From the NCBI GenBank assembly GCA_964589175.1, contig CAZPRY010000016.1, positions 20,298 through 84,297 of the forward strand: DNA of 64,000 bases. Reading direction: 5' to 3'. This document shows, one piece after another, positions 24,868 through 32,625 of the stretch. Both the position numbers and the translations under genes were made by a program. A model generated the notes under the pieces. It was not told the DNA's origin, ran no database searches, and saw only the letters and a list, made by a program, of their open reading frames with translations. The number at the start of each line of letters is the position of its first letter. Position 1 is the stretch's first letter. The stretch comes from CAZPRY01 sp964589175. Its GTDB lineage: Bacteria; Fidelibacterota; UBA2242.

Positions 24868-25916
24868 ACCAGTGACTGTTTCAGATGATTGACCATGTCA
24901 TCCCGATCGGGATCACCGGACCGGAAAACCGTATAGAAATTAACGGGGATCGACACCCCCCTGAATTTATCAACGACTTCCGCCTGCGGCGAGTGGAGCG
25001 GGTATCCGCAGCGGAAGAACCGGTATTTCCGACGATTATTTTGAATTGCCCATTTCAGTAAATCGGCAGCCGCATCGCGGTATCCGTCCTTAAAGGCCAG
25101 ATGGCGGATTACCAGTTCCGATAAGGGTTGTCCCTCGGGCGGCACTAATCGCAGCGGACTCATGATTTTTTTCAGAAATGCGAATTTGCCGCCGTAACGG
25201 CTTATGACCGTATTCTTAAATTGCGCCTGGTCCCAAAGACTGATGGCTGCCACGATGGTATCATTGTGAATCGCCAGGCCGGTGTTGTCCAGGTTGAAAT
25301 CTTTCTGGGTGTAAAGTGAAGCTAAATATTCAGCTGTCCAATTCGGTTTCAATTCATATCCGGCATAGAACTGCCGGTACAATTCGGCCATCTCCGGGAT
25401 ATCGGTCTGGGTGGCAAGGCGCAAACCGTACTTCTTCCCCGGCCGCAGCAAGGGGAGCGGAAAAATGTTTTTAACCCGATAATGACTTACCAGATCGAAT
25501 GCGGGTATCCCGGCCCGGCCGGATAGCAAGGCTTCCATGGCATGATTCGCGCCAATAACCAGAATGAATCCGAGTTTGATTGGCGTATCCATCAGGTAAT
25601 CCGTGACATGCTTCATCAGGCGAAATGCCAGCATTGTATTTTGGGATGGGTTCTCGATTTTTATACCGCCGATATAGGCAATCGAAATGGGATTTCCCTG
25701 GTATTCCACTGTTCGGAAAACGATGCCGACCGTGCCGATGATTCCGCCGTTCTTTTCCGCAACAAAAACAACGAACTTATCTCCCATTAATTCATCCAGG
25801 TAGAAATAATCCGGGCTACGGTCGTTGTTCACGACCAGTTTCGCAGCCATCGGCGCCTGCCGGGATAAATCCAGAAGCGCCTGATTATCATCTTTTGTAG
25901 CAACCCGAATGAGCAT
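24843..25916 (-). CDS. Tandem GNAT-fold acetyltransferase
   Basis: 357 aa from ATG 25916 (MLIRVATKDDNQALLDLS); an earlier TTG at 25970 is less likely. Residues 1-150 carry one GNAT unit (FVVFVAEKNGGIIGTVGIV, IAYIGGIKI, MLAFRLMKHV). Residues about 178-340 carry a second, more diverged one (LRLATQTDIPEMAELYRQFY, ELVIRHLAFKDGYRDAAADLLKWA). It is coupled to a lipid kinase, so the acyl acceptor could be a lipid or lipid-linked molecule, but that is inference. Confidence 0.8.
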   Translation of the reverse strand: MLIRVATKDDNQALLDLSRQAPMAAKLVVNNDRSPDYFYLDELMGDKFVVFVAEKNGGIIGTVGIVFRTVEYQGNPISIAYIGGIKIENPSQNTMLAFRLMKHVTDYLMDTPIKLGFILVIGANHAMEALLSGRAGIPAFDLVSHYRVKNIFPLPLLRPGKKYGLRLATQTDIPEMAELYRQFYAGYELKPNWTAEYLASLYTQKDFNLDNTGLAIHNDTIVAAISLWDQAQFKNTVISRYGGKFAFLKKIMSPLRLVPPEGQPLSELVIRHLAFKDGYRDAAADLLKWAIQNNRRKYRFFRCGYPLHSPQAEVVDKFRGVSIPVNFYTVFRSGDPDRDDMVNHLKQSLVWEDLSLH

Positions 25917-26309
25917 AAGCACCTGAGGTTTCTCTTTGTTGATTTTAGACCAGACAGAAAAAAGATGCAAGATTAAATGTACATGTTTTACGATTCAGGG
26001 CGACTTCGATACCAGGTTCGAGGCCTCTGTTTCCATCTTATAAAATGACGTCCGGAAAATGGAATCCTGCCGGGCAGGGAAAAGGCCGGCGGGCAGCGGC
26101 CGCTTGACAATGGAAAATGGATTGAGTAATATCCTAAGAAATGAAACCATAACCAGTCCTGTGAGAGGAACGATTACGGTGATAGATTGTAAAAATAATC
26201 AACTGTCAGGCAAAGGTTTTGAGAGAAAATCCTGACCGTAATGGGAAAGGTTATTGCACATTTAACAGAATACACAATATCGAAGGTAAAATAAGTTGGC
26301 GGTAATGTT
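25917..26309. other. Intergenic stretch with promoter and structured leader
   Basis: Holds the promoter at 26104-26132 and a possible folded leader: ATTACGGT (26173-26180) pairs with ACCGTAAT (26235-26242), and inside it GTCAGG (26205-26210) with CCTGAC (26231-26236). The two outer pairings overlap by two bases and so could be alternatives. No gene is seen in it. Confidence 0.45.
26104..26132 (+). promoter_or_regulatory. Strong sigma-70-type promoter
   Basis: TTGACA (26104-26109), 17 bp, TAATAT (26127-26132). It would give a leader of about 170 bases before the gene at 26310. Confidence 0.6.
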
Positions 26310-27326
26310 ATGACGACAGTAATACATATAGTGCTTGCCTTGATGTTATTCCTAATTCAAAACTGGATAGGGAGTAAAGCATATTCAAAAGGATACATAC
26401 GCTTTTCCTTGTTAGATGACAAAGACGAAGCATTATCTCTAAACTATGTGATTAAAGTATTCGGGCCTATTGTCTATCTAATTATCTGTGTAGCAATTTT
26501 TCAATATTTCAAATTGAATCATTTCATTGGCAACATCTTAAATGTAGTTTACTACTACTTAATAATTCGTTTGACATTAATTTTCCTTTATGAAAGAGCA
26601 ACAATTGTCAATTGGTTGCGCATTGCTTATTACTATGCCTCAATTATCATTATTTCAACAATAATTTATAAGAACTTTATCAACTCCGTAGATAATCTTT
26701 TACCTGACTTCGTGCAGATCAAGAACGAAATATGGTTATTAATCATTATTTTCATTTACCAGATTGGCAATGGTTTTGAAGAAAAAGGTCCAAACAGTCA
26801 TCTTACTGAAACTATAAATGCCTATTTACCAGAAATAAAAAAACGAAAACGAAAATACATAATCAAAATGCTCGAAAAAATAAAACGACTATATGAAAAG
26901 ACGATAAATGAACTCTCCAATAGCGACAATTCCTTTAACCTTATAATTTTCTCAATCCTGATTTTTGAAAACTTCAACAGACCCAGAATAATTCGATGGC
27001 TTGAACGAATTTGGGTTAGAATCACAAAGGAAAATACTACTCAAGGAATAATGCAAACTTCATCTGATAAGCCTATTTCAGACATTGATAGTGTAAAGTT
27101 GGGGACTAAATACTTATATGACAAGTATTCGGAATTAGGCAAAGATAAATACAAACACTATCTTTTCAGGCGAATAATTAAAAAGCATTGCCCCGATAGG
27201 AAGTATATTCGTCAAATATTATTTATAGCAAAAGCAATTGTCGATAATCAGCAAAACAAAGATAATTACTCTAACATCTTGGAAGAAATAAAATCAGAGT
27301 TTGGACTTTACGACTACTATGATTGA
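26310..27326 (+). CDS. Membrane protein with lysozyme-like signature, AT-rich
   Basis: 338 aa. Four or five membrane helices in residues 1-152, a basic linker (about 175-200), then a soluble domain. In that domain IFE220NFNRPRIIRWLER is followed by TTQGIMQT (246-249 being GIMQ), then SVKLGTKYLYDKY. A Glu followed about 26 residues later by G-(I/L)-M-Q is the layout of lytic transglycosylase/lysozyme-like folds; I infer a membrane-anchored muramidase-like enzyme, unproven. The gene is strongly AT-rich against its surroundings, stands alone, and looks acquired. Confidence 0.65.
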   Translation: MTTVIHIVLALMLFLIQNWIGSKAYSKGYIRFSLLDDKDEALSLNYVIKVFGPIVYLIICVAIFQYFKLNHFIGNILNVVYYYLIIRLTLIFLYERATIVNWLRIAYYYASIIIISTIIYKNFINSVDNLLPDFVQIKNEIWLLIIIFIYQIGNGFEEKGPNSHLTETINAYLPEIKKRKRKYIIKMLEKIKRLYEKTINELSNSDNSFNLIIFSILIFENFNRPRIIRWLERIWVRITKENTTQGIMQTSSDKPISDIDSVKLGTKYLYDKYSELGKDKYKHYLFRRIIKKHCPDRKYIRQILFIAKAIVDNQQNKDNYSNILEEIKSEFGLYDYYD

Positions 27327-27379
27327 ACGTTCCTTCAGGTCCTCAGACCTAACATTATTTGAAAGCATGAGGATGAGTT

Positions 27380-27406
27380 TTTGTTTGGTATGAGCGCCTG
27401 ACACAA
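27380..27406. repeat. TGAGCGCC...GACACAA hairpin repeat, copy 2
   Basis: Related to 23786-23813: TTTGTTTGG, TATGAGCG, CCTGACACAA. It is followed by AAAAATCCCGAAAGGATT, which opens dispersed-repeat copy 3 directly downstream. Confidence 0.5.
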
Positions 27407-27430
27407 GCACTAATACGCATTATGCCAAAA

Positions 27431-27509
27431 ATCCCGAAAGGATTACAGGTCGGTAGAAACGCGACGACCCGATACGGTTCCGTCCCGGACGGGCCGGGAG
27501 ATGCTATGG
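27431..27509 (+). repeat. Dispersed intergenic repeat, copy 3
   Basis: ATCCCGAAAGGAT, ACAGGTCGGTAGAAACGCGA, CGACCCG, CGTCCCGGACGGGCCGGGAG: clearly the same element as at 5431 and 5626, some 22 kb away, in the same orientation but without the conserved tail. Confidence 0.75.
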
Positions 27510-27589
27510 CGAAAGCGCTGGTAAGACGGCCTTCCGCGGCAAGAGCCGCGGGTTACGGTTGACAATAAAAAATTGATGGAGGTGCAAGT

Positions 27590-28117
27590 ATGTCTAAAAA
27601 CGCGCTTCTCAAATATTCCATAATGATCATTGTCATCGGTTCATTCTTTTCCATTTCCCGTTGCAGCCGGGGAAACGACGAATTGGAAAACGGGGTTTTC
27701 AACATATACCTGGTATTTAATTCGGAATTGACCGCACTGGAATTCGACCAGCTCCCGATCGAAAATATCAAGTTACCCAAAAATCCGGTTGCAACGGCGG
27801 AGGATATCGATACTTATAAAATATTTCAGGGCATCAGCAGTTTATCGTTGAGTCATTCCATAATATTCAAATCCGAAATGAAGGAGCGCTTCGGAAGCGA
27901 GAATTGTCACTTTGTGGTGGTGGTGAACGGCCTGCGGATGTACAAAGGCGCCTATTGGGCCAATTTTATGGACACCATGGGCCCGGATGTTATGATTTAT
28001 CCCTACCGGGACGATGAATTTCATATCACGTCAATTGAAGAGGGAACAGCTAAAATCAATGATTCGAGAATCATCGATGCTTTGATCGAGGCCGGCATCA
28101 ATGTGGTATACGTGTGA
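27590..28117 (+). CDS. Putative lipoprotein, unknown
   Basis: 175 aa, ATG behind GGAGGT. A signal of about 24 residues ends SISRC-S, a plausible lipobox. The mature part begins RGNDELENGVFNIYLV and contains a hydrophobic VVVVNGLRMYKGAYWANFMD stretch in the middle and IIDALIEAGINVVYV at the end. No named family recognised; the length and pattern suggest one alpha/beta domain. No operon partner is evident. Confidence 0.7.
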   Translation: MSKNALLKYSIMIIVIGSFFSISRCSRGNDELENGVFNIYLVFNSELTALEFDQLPIENIKLPKNPVATAEDIDTYKIFQGISSLSLSHSIIFKSEMKERFGSENCHFVVVVNGLRMYKGAYWANFMDTMGPDVMIYPYRDDEFHITSIEEGTAKINDSRIIDALIEAGINVVYV

Positions 28118-28152
28118 AGGCCTGAAACATTATGAAGATCATCCGCCGGATT

Positions 28153-28167
28153 TATGCGCCTGACACA
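28153..28167 (+). repeat. GCGCCTGACACA repeat fragment, copy 3
   Basis: TATGCGCCTGACACA matches the right arm of the hairpin repeats at 23786 and 27380. Downstream CACAG...CTGTG (28165-28188) gives it a different, local stem. Confidence 0.4.
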
Positions 28168-28250
28168 GTAAAAAATGGCGACTCTGTGTAGCTAACACTT
28201 CTCAATTACATCTAACCTTATGATCAATAACATAACAAAGGAGGTATCTC

Positions 28251-28967
28251 ATGGAATCCCAGAATGAAATGCAAAGTTTCCCGATGCCCCGGATTGGCGA
28301 CAAGGCTCCTGAATTCAAGGCAGTCACTACCCAGGGTCCACTCGATTTCCCGGCTCAATTTGTCGGCCAATGGGTCATTCTCTTCAGTCATCCGGCCGAC
28401 TTTACGCCGGTCTGTACTTCCGAATTTGTCACATTTGCCTCGATGGAGGACAAGCTAGCCGAAGCCAACTGTAAGCTGGTGGGTCTCTCGATCGACGGGC
28501 TTTACAGTCACATCGCCTGGCTGAGAACGATCAAGGAGAAAATCGAGTACCGGGGTATGAAAAATGTCGAGGTCAATTTTCCGCTGATCGAAGACATCAC
28601 GATGGAGATTGCGAAGAAGTACGGCATGATTCAGCCGGGAGAGGCCACAACCAAAGCGGTCCGCGCCGTATTCTTTATCGATCCCAAGGGCATGATCCGG
28701 ACGATTATTTACTACCCCCTGAGCCTGGGGCGTAACTTCGACGAAATTTACCGGGTGCTCTTAGCCCTGCAAACCGCCGACGCGTTTAATGTCGCTACGC
28801 CGGCGGATTGGCGTCCCGGTGACGATGTGATTATTTCACCGGCCGGTTCCTGCGGCGCCGCTAAAAGCCGCATGGAAGGCAAAGAAGACATGGTTTGCCA
28901 GGACTGGTTTTTCTGTACGAAGAAACTTGACAAAGATAAGGTTCTGAAAACGATTCTCAAAAAATAG
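28251..28967 (+). CDS. Peroxiredoxin (archaeal-type, Prx6 clade)
   Basis: 238 aa, ATG behind AAAGGAGGT. The peroxidatic cysteine is C55 in HPADFTPVCTSEF. The C-terminal extension carries C201, C216 and C222 in the CQDWFFC pattern of archaeal/thermophile peroxiredoxins, which use a C-terminal cysteine to resolve. It reduces hydrogen peroxide and organic peroxides in the cytoplasm. Monocistronic as far as can be seen, with a large hairpin downstream. Confidence 0.93.
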   Translation: MESQNEMQSFPMPRIGDKAPEFKAVTTQGPLDFPAQFVGQWVILFSHPADFTPVCTSEFVTFASMEDKLAEANCKLVGLSIDGLYSHIAWLRTIKEKIEYRGMKNVEVNFPLIEDITMEIAKKYGMIQPGEATTKAVRAVFFIDPKGMIRTIIYYPLSLGRNFDEIYRVLLALQTADAFNVATPADWRPGDDVIISPAGSCGAAKSRMEGKEDMVCQDWFFCTKKLDKDKVLKTILKK

Positions 28968-29002
28968 GCTTTTCACAGGTCTGTACTGAGACTTTCATTC
29001 TT

Positions 29003-29051
29003 GCGGCTCTTTGGTCTGCACGGCTCCCCGGCCGGCGGACCGAAGAGCCGC
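29003..29051 (+). terminator. Large hairpin after peroxiredoxin gene
   Basis: GCGGCTCTTTGGTC pairs with GACCGAAGAGCCGC over 14 positions (one G-U). The 21-base loop is GC-rich and can fold further. Only TGACTTTTG follows, so the termination role is likely but not certain. Confidence 0.55.
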
Positions 29052-29248
29052 TGACTTTTGATATTTCCTATCGGGGACAATAATACATCTTCAAAACCGA
29101 ATTCGGGATAGATCAGAGATTCGGCTTGACTCTGATCCACTTTTTCCGTACGCTTCGCAAAGGCATAATTTTGCCTGAAAAACCTGTGGTAAAAGATTTT
29201 GATTACTTTACTCTTCGGATAGGAAACCGTTTAAAAAGGAGTCGCGTT

Positions 29249-29962
29249 ATGCAGCAAAAACATCGAATCGGAAGCGTATTATTGGTTTTGCTCTTACCCA
29301 TAGTTCTGGCCTATCCCCAGATTGGTAATGGATCTTTCTCCGTCGGTCTGCACAGCAATCTGGCAATGCCGCAAACTCCCGGCGAATTCAAAGCTTCCTA
29401 CCGATCGGGGCCCGGATTCGGAGCCGAGTTTCGTTACAATTTCAATGAAATGTGCGGCATCATGATCGATTGTTCATACCGGAATCAGAATATCAAAACC
29501 AGCCAGGATACAATCCTGATGGAACTGATCGGCTTCCTCGAGTGGGACGGGGTCCGTTTCAAGGTCGAGGGCGGCAACCTGGTGACCAAGAGTGTTTCCA
29601 CCAACCTGTTCCGCTATTTCTCCAAACCCGATGCTTTTCTGCGCTTCTACCTTACGGCCGGCTGCGGATTTTATGTACTCGACGCGAAAAGTCTGAAAGC
29701 CGGCGCTACCTATAACGGCGAACCGTTCATCGGTATCCAGTATTGGGGACCGGAACCGCTGGTCAAGATCGGATTAAGTGAGGGACTCGGAATTGAAAAG
29801 AAATTCAGCAAACGCTTCACGGCTTATCTTGAAACGAAATACAACTATATTTTCTCGGAGAGCCTGACGTATGAATTTATCTGGTCGCACGAAGGCGGTT
29901 CGGACCCGGACGCCCGGCTTTCATACCTTACTTTTCAGGGAGGTGTCAGGCTGAACTTCTGA
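29249..29962 (+). CDS. Outer-membrane beta-barrel protein
   Basis: 237 aa from ATG 29249, behind AAAAAGGAG; earlier in-frame starts lack a signal at the N-terminus. Signal peptide MQQKHRIGSVLLVLLLPIVL then AYP. The mature protein alternates polar and hydrophobic/aromatic residues in about eight amphipathic strands (FSVGLHSNLAM, FGAEFRYNFNEMCGIMIDCSY, FLRFYLTAGCGFYVL, FTAYLETKYNYIF, YLTFQGGVRLNF) and ends in a C-terminal aromatic, as expected for a small OmpA/OmpX-like barrel. Function unknown. Confidence 0.78.
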   Translation: MQQKHRIGSVLLVLLLPIVLAYPQIGNGSFSVGLHSNLAMPQTPGEFKASYRSGPGFGAEFRYNFNEMCGIMIDCSYRNQNIKTSQDTILMELIGFLEWDGVRFKVEGGNLVTKSVSTNLFRYFSKPDAFLRFYLTAGCGFYVLDAKSLKAGATYNGEPFIGIQYWGPEPLVKIGLSEGLGIEKKFSKRFTAYLETKYNYIFSESLTYEFIWSHEGGSDPDARLSYLTFQGGVRLNF

Positions 29963-29990
29963 TGGCGAATTGCTCTCGCGCGGTTTATTT

Positions 29991-30917
29991 TTAGCGATTC
30001 CTTATTAAAGCATAGACCTGCTCGGAAAGGGCTTTCATCTTCGGCAGAGCGTCATCTTCCCGTAACGGCATGAAGCAGGCGATAACGTAACGGCATTCGC
30101 CGTCATCTACGATCCCCACATCATTGGTCCAATAAGAGAACCAGCCGGTCTTATGATAAAAAACGGCATTGCCGGGCAGTCCGGCGGCAAGTTTGGAATT
30201 GTCGAGTTGATTACCGAGCAGAACTTTCAAATGCATGCTCACCCACGGGTTCACCATCTGACGTGTCTCAATACGGTACATGAAATCAGCGGCATGCAGG
30301 GCGCAGGTTTCCGTGCCGCGAACTTCCGCATAATCAGAATCTTCGAATTTACGGCCCAGGAATTTACGCGTGACCTCGCTGCCATACCAGCCGTAATCGT
30401 GCAGCATGGCATTGATGTTTTCACGCCTGGCCAGATCAATCAGGCAATTTGCGGCCGAATTATCGCTGCGCGTGATCATCAAATCCAGAAGATACTGCAC
30501 CGTCACGCTGTCGCCGTTGTGCAGCAAGGGGCGCGGATCGTGGCTTAGTTCACTGCTCCGGTCCACATCATTCGGCGCGCGGACAACGTACGGTTCGAAA
30601 AGTGAGTGTTTTGCTTCGGAAACCTGGTGCAGAACTTCCGCCGCAATGTACATTTTATAAACTGAAGCCGGATAGATGAAATTATCGTAATTCACACCGC
30701 CCAGGCGCGGCTCGGATTTGTTCAGATCGATCACCACCAGTGAGATTTGTTCGATGCCATCTTCGCCGACATCGTAATCGCCATCCAGCCCCAGCTCAGC
30801 GACAATTTCATGGAGTTTGGCGGATAGGTTTTGATCCAATGTATAATATTCCGGAACGGTCACCTCCTGCCCCCAAAGCATAGAAGTCAGTGTCATTATT
30901 CCCCATAGCCTCTTCAT
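29991..30917 (-). CDS. Class A beta-lactamase-fold serine hydrolase
   Basis: 308 aa from ATG 30917, preceded by AAAGGA. A short signal (MKRLWGIMTLTSMLWGQ) precedes the domain. The three active-site elements are present: S85-V-Y-K88, S151-D-N153 and K256-T-G258. SDN plus KTG fit class A enzymes, but I did not find a clear omega-loop ExxLN, so it may be a serine hydrolase or carboxypeptidase rather than a resistance enzyme. Periplasmic. Monocistronic; convergent with the barrel gene. Confidence 0.8.
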   Translation of the reverse strand: MKRLWGIMTLTSMLWGQEVTVPEYYTLDQNLSAKLHEIVAELGLDGDYDVGEDGIEQISLVVIDLNKSEPRLGGVNYDNFIYPASVYKMYIAAEVLHQVSEAKHSLFEPYVVRAPNDVDRSSELSHDPRPLLHNGDSVTVQYLLDLMITRSDNSAANCLIDLARRENINAMLHDYGWYGSEVTRKFLGRKFEDSDYAEVRGTETCALHAADFMYRIETRQMVNPWVSMHLKVLLGNQLDNSKLAAGLPGNAVFYHKTGWFSYWTNDVGIVDDGECRYVIACFMPLREDDALPKMKALSEQVYALIRNR

Positions 30918-31192
30918 ACCCAATCCTTTCCGCGAAAAATTCAAAGCGTGTGCCGGATTCATCCACAAATTAATTCCAAACGACTTAATTTCTCCGGAAT
31001 TTTCCGCTGAGGTGACGATTTCTCCCCCCCGACATAAATCCGTCTTTTAGATGGAATTTTCAGCCGGATGTGATAAATTATCCCGGACGGCCTGACAAGG
31101 AAAAGACAAAGTGTAAAGTTCAAAGGTGTATGTGATCTCGCAATCAGTGAAACGCTTTCGATTGTCTACTTGAATTTATACGCGGAGCTGGC

Positions 31193-32623
31193 ATGAATCC
31201 GATATTGATTGGCTTGATTTTGTACCTGGCGGCGGTGCTCGTGATCGGTTTCCGGGCTGTTGAAAAGAACAAAACGCAATCAGACTTCATCGTCGCGAAC
31301 CGCAAGCTGGGCGCTTGGCCGATTGCGCTTTCCGAAAGAGCCAGCGGCGAGTCGGCCTGGCTGCTGATCGGTCTACCTGGCGCGGCGCTGGCCGTTGGCT
31401 ACCTCGAAATCTGGTCCGCCATCGGCTGCCTGCTGGGCATCATTTTCTCCTGGCTCTTCATCGCTGCGCCGCTGCGGCGGCTGGCCGGCAAGTATAATGT
31501 GATCACGCTGCCCGACCTGATCGCCACTCATTTCGGCGGGCAGAACCTGTTTCTGCGCATCATCGCTTCCCTGATCATCACCTTCTTCTTCATTCTGTAC
31601 GTCGCCGCCCAATTCAACGGCGCCGGTAAGGTGCTGAATGTCACCTTCGGTATTTCGCATCTCTCCGGGATGATCATCGGAGCGGGCATCATTCTGCTCT
31701 ACACGATCATGGGCGGCTTCCGCGCCGTGGTTTGGACAGATATGCTGCAAGCCCTGTTGATGTTTTCTACGCTGGTCATCCTGCCGATCGTCGGCTTTAT
31801 CGAAATCCAGTCCCTTGATCCCGCGGCTTTGCATCCTCTGAGCAATTCTTCCCTTTCGTGGACCGGTGAAAAGACGGGTGTTTTTGCGGTCCTGGCGGTC
31901 ATCGGCGGCTTGAGCTGGGGCTTCGGCTATACCGGCCAACCGCATCTGCTGGCGCGCTTTCTGGCGATTCGCGACGAGGGCGAAGTCCGGCGTGGACGCA
32001 TCATCGCCTATAGCTGGGCGATTCCAGCTTTTTTCGGCGCGTTTTTCATGGGCATTGTCGGAGTCGTTCTTTACGGCTCACAGCATTTCAGCGACCCGGA
32101 GATGATCATGCCTTATATGGCCACCCACCTGCTCCCCGGCTGGTTCGCCGGCATCCTGATCTCGGGCGCGATCGCGGCCATGATGTCCACCGCCGACTCG
32201 CAGCTGCTGGTTACGACTTCCGCCCTGACGGAGGATATCTACCATAAAATCTATCGCCGGCAGACATCGCCCGAGCGGCTGCTCAGGCTTAGCCGGATCG
32301 CGACGATCGTCATCGGTATCATTGCCTTTGCAATGGCTTACAATTCGACGGAACTGGTCTTCTCGCTGGTTTCATATGCCTGGTCGGGATTGGGCGCCAG
32401 CTTTGGGCCGGTACTGCTGTGTATCCTGTACTGGAAAGGCCTTACCAAGGCCGGCGCGACTGCCGGAATGCTCACGGGCGCGCTGTCTACAATTCTCTGG
32501 AAAAATATCGCCGTCCTGCAGAATATCATTTCCGAACGGTTTGCGAGCTACGTTCTCGCCTTTGCGGTGATTGTTTTGGTGAGTTTACTGACACGCGCCC
32601 GGACAGTCCATTCAGCCGATTAA
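31193..32623 (+). CDS. putP: Sodium/solute symporter, PutP-like
   Basis: 476 aa, about 12-13 membrane helices, SSS family. RASGESAWLLIGLPGAALAVGYLE near residue 48-71 and GGFRAVVWTDMLQALLM follow the E. coli proline symporter PutP closely, including the GLPG and WTD motifs. It should take up proline or a related solute with sodium, though substrate cannot be fixed from sequence. The stop lies only two bases from the stop of the convergent amylase gene, with no terminator between. Confidence 0.82.
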   Translation: MNPILIGLILYLAAVLVIGFRAVEKNKTQSDFIVANRKLGAWPIALSERASGESAWLLIGLPGAALAVGYLEIWSAIGCLLGIIFSWLFIAAPLRRLAGKYNVITLPDLIATHFGGQNLFLRIIASLIITFFFILYVAAQFNGAGKVLNVTFGISHLSGMIIGAGIILLYTIMGGFRAVVWTDMLQALLMFSTLVILPIVGFIEIQSLDPAALHPLSNSSLSWTGEKTGVFAVLAVIGGLSWGFGYTGQPHLLARFLAIRDEGEVRRGRIIAYSWAIPAFFGAFFMGIVGVVLYGSQHFSDPEMIMPYMATHLLPGWFAGILISGAIAAMMSTADSQLLVTTSALTEDIYHKIYRRQTSPERLLRLSRIATIVIGIIAFAMAYNSTELVFSLVSYAWSGLGASFGPVLLCILYWKGLTKAGATAGMLTGALSTILWKNIAVLQNIISERFASYVLAFAVIVLVSLLTRARTVHSAD

Positions 32624-32625
32624 AC

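Noticed and set aside
29991..30917. Calling the serine hydrolase an antibiotic-resistance beta-lactamase
   Set aside because: The three core motifs are present but a clear omega-loop motif is not, so only the fold is claimed.
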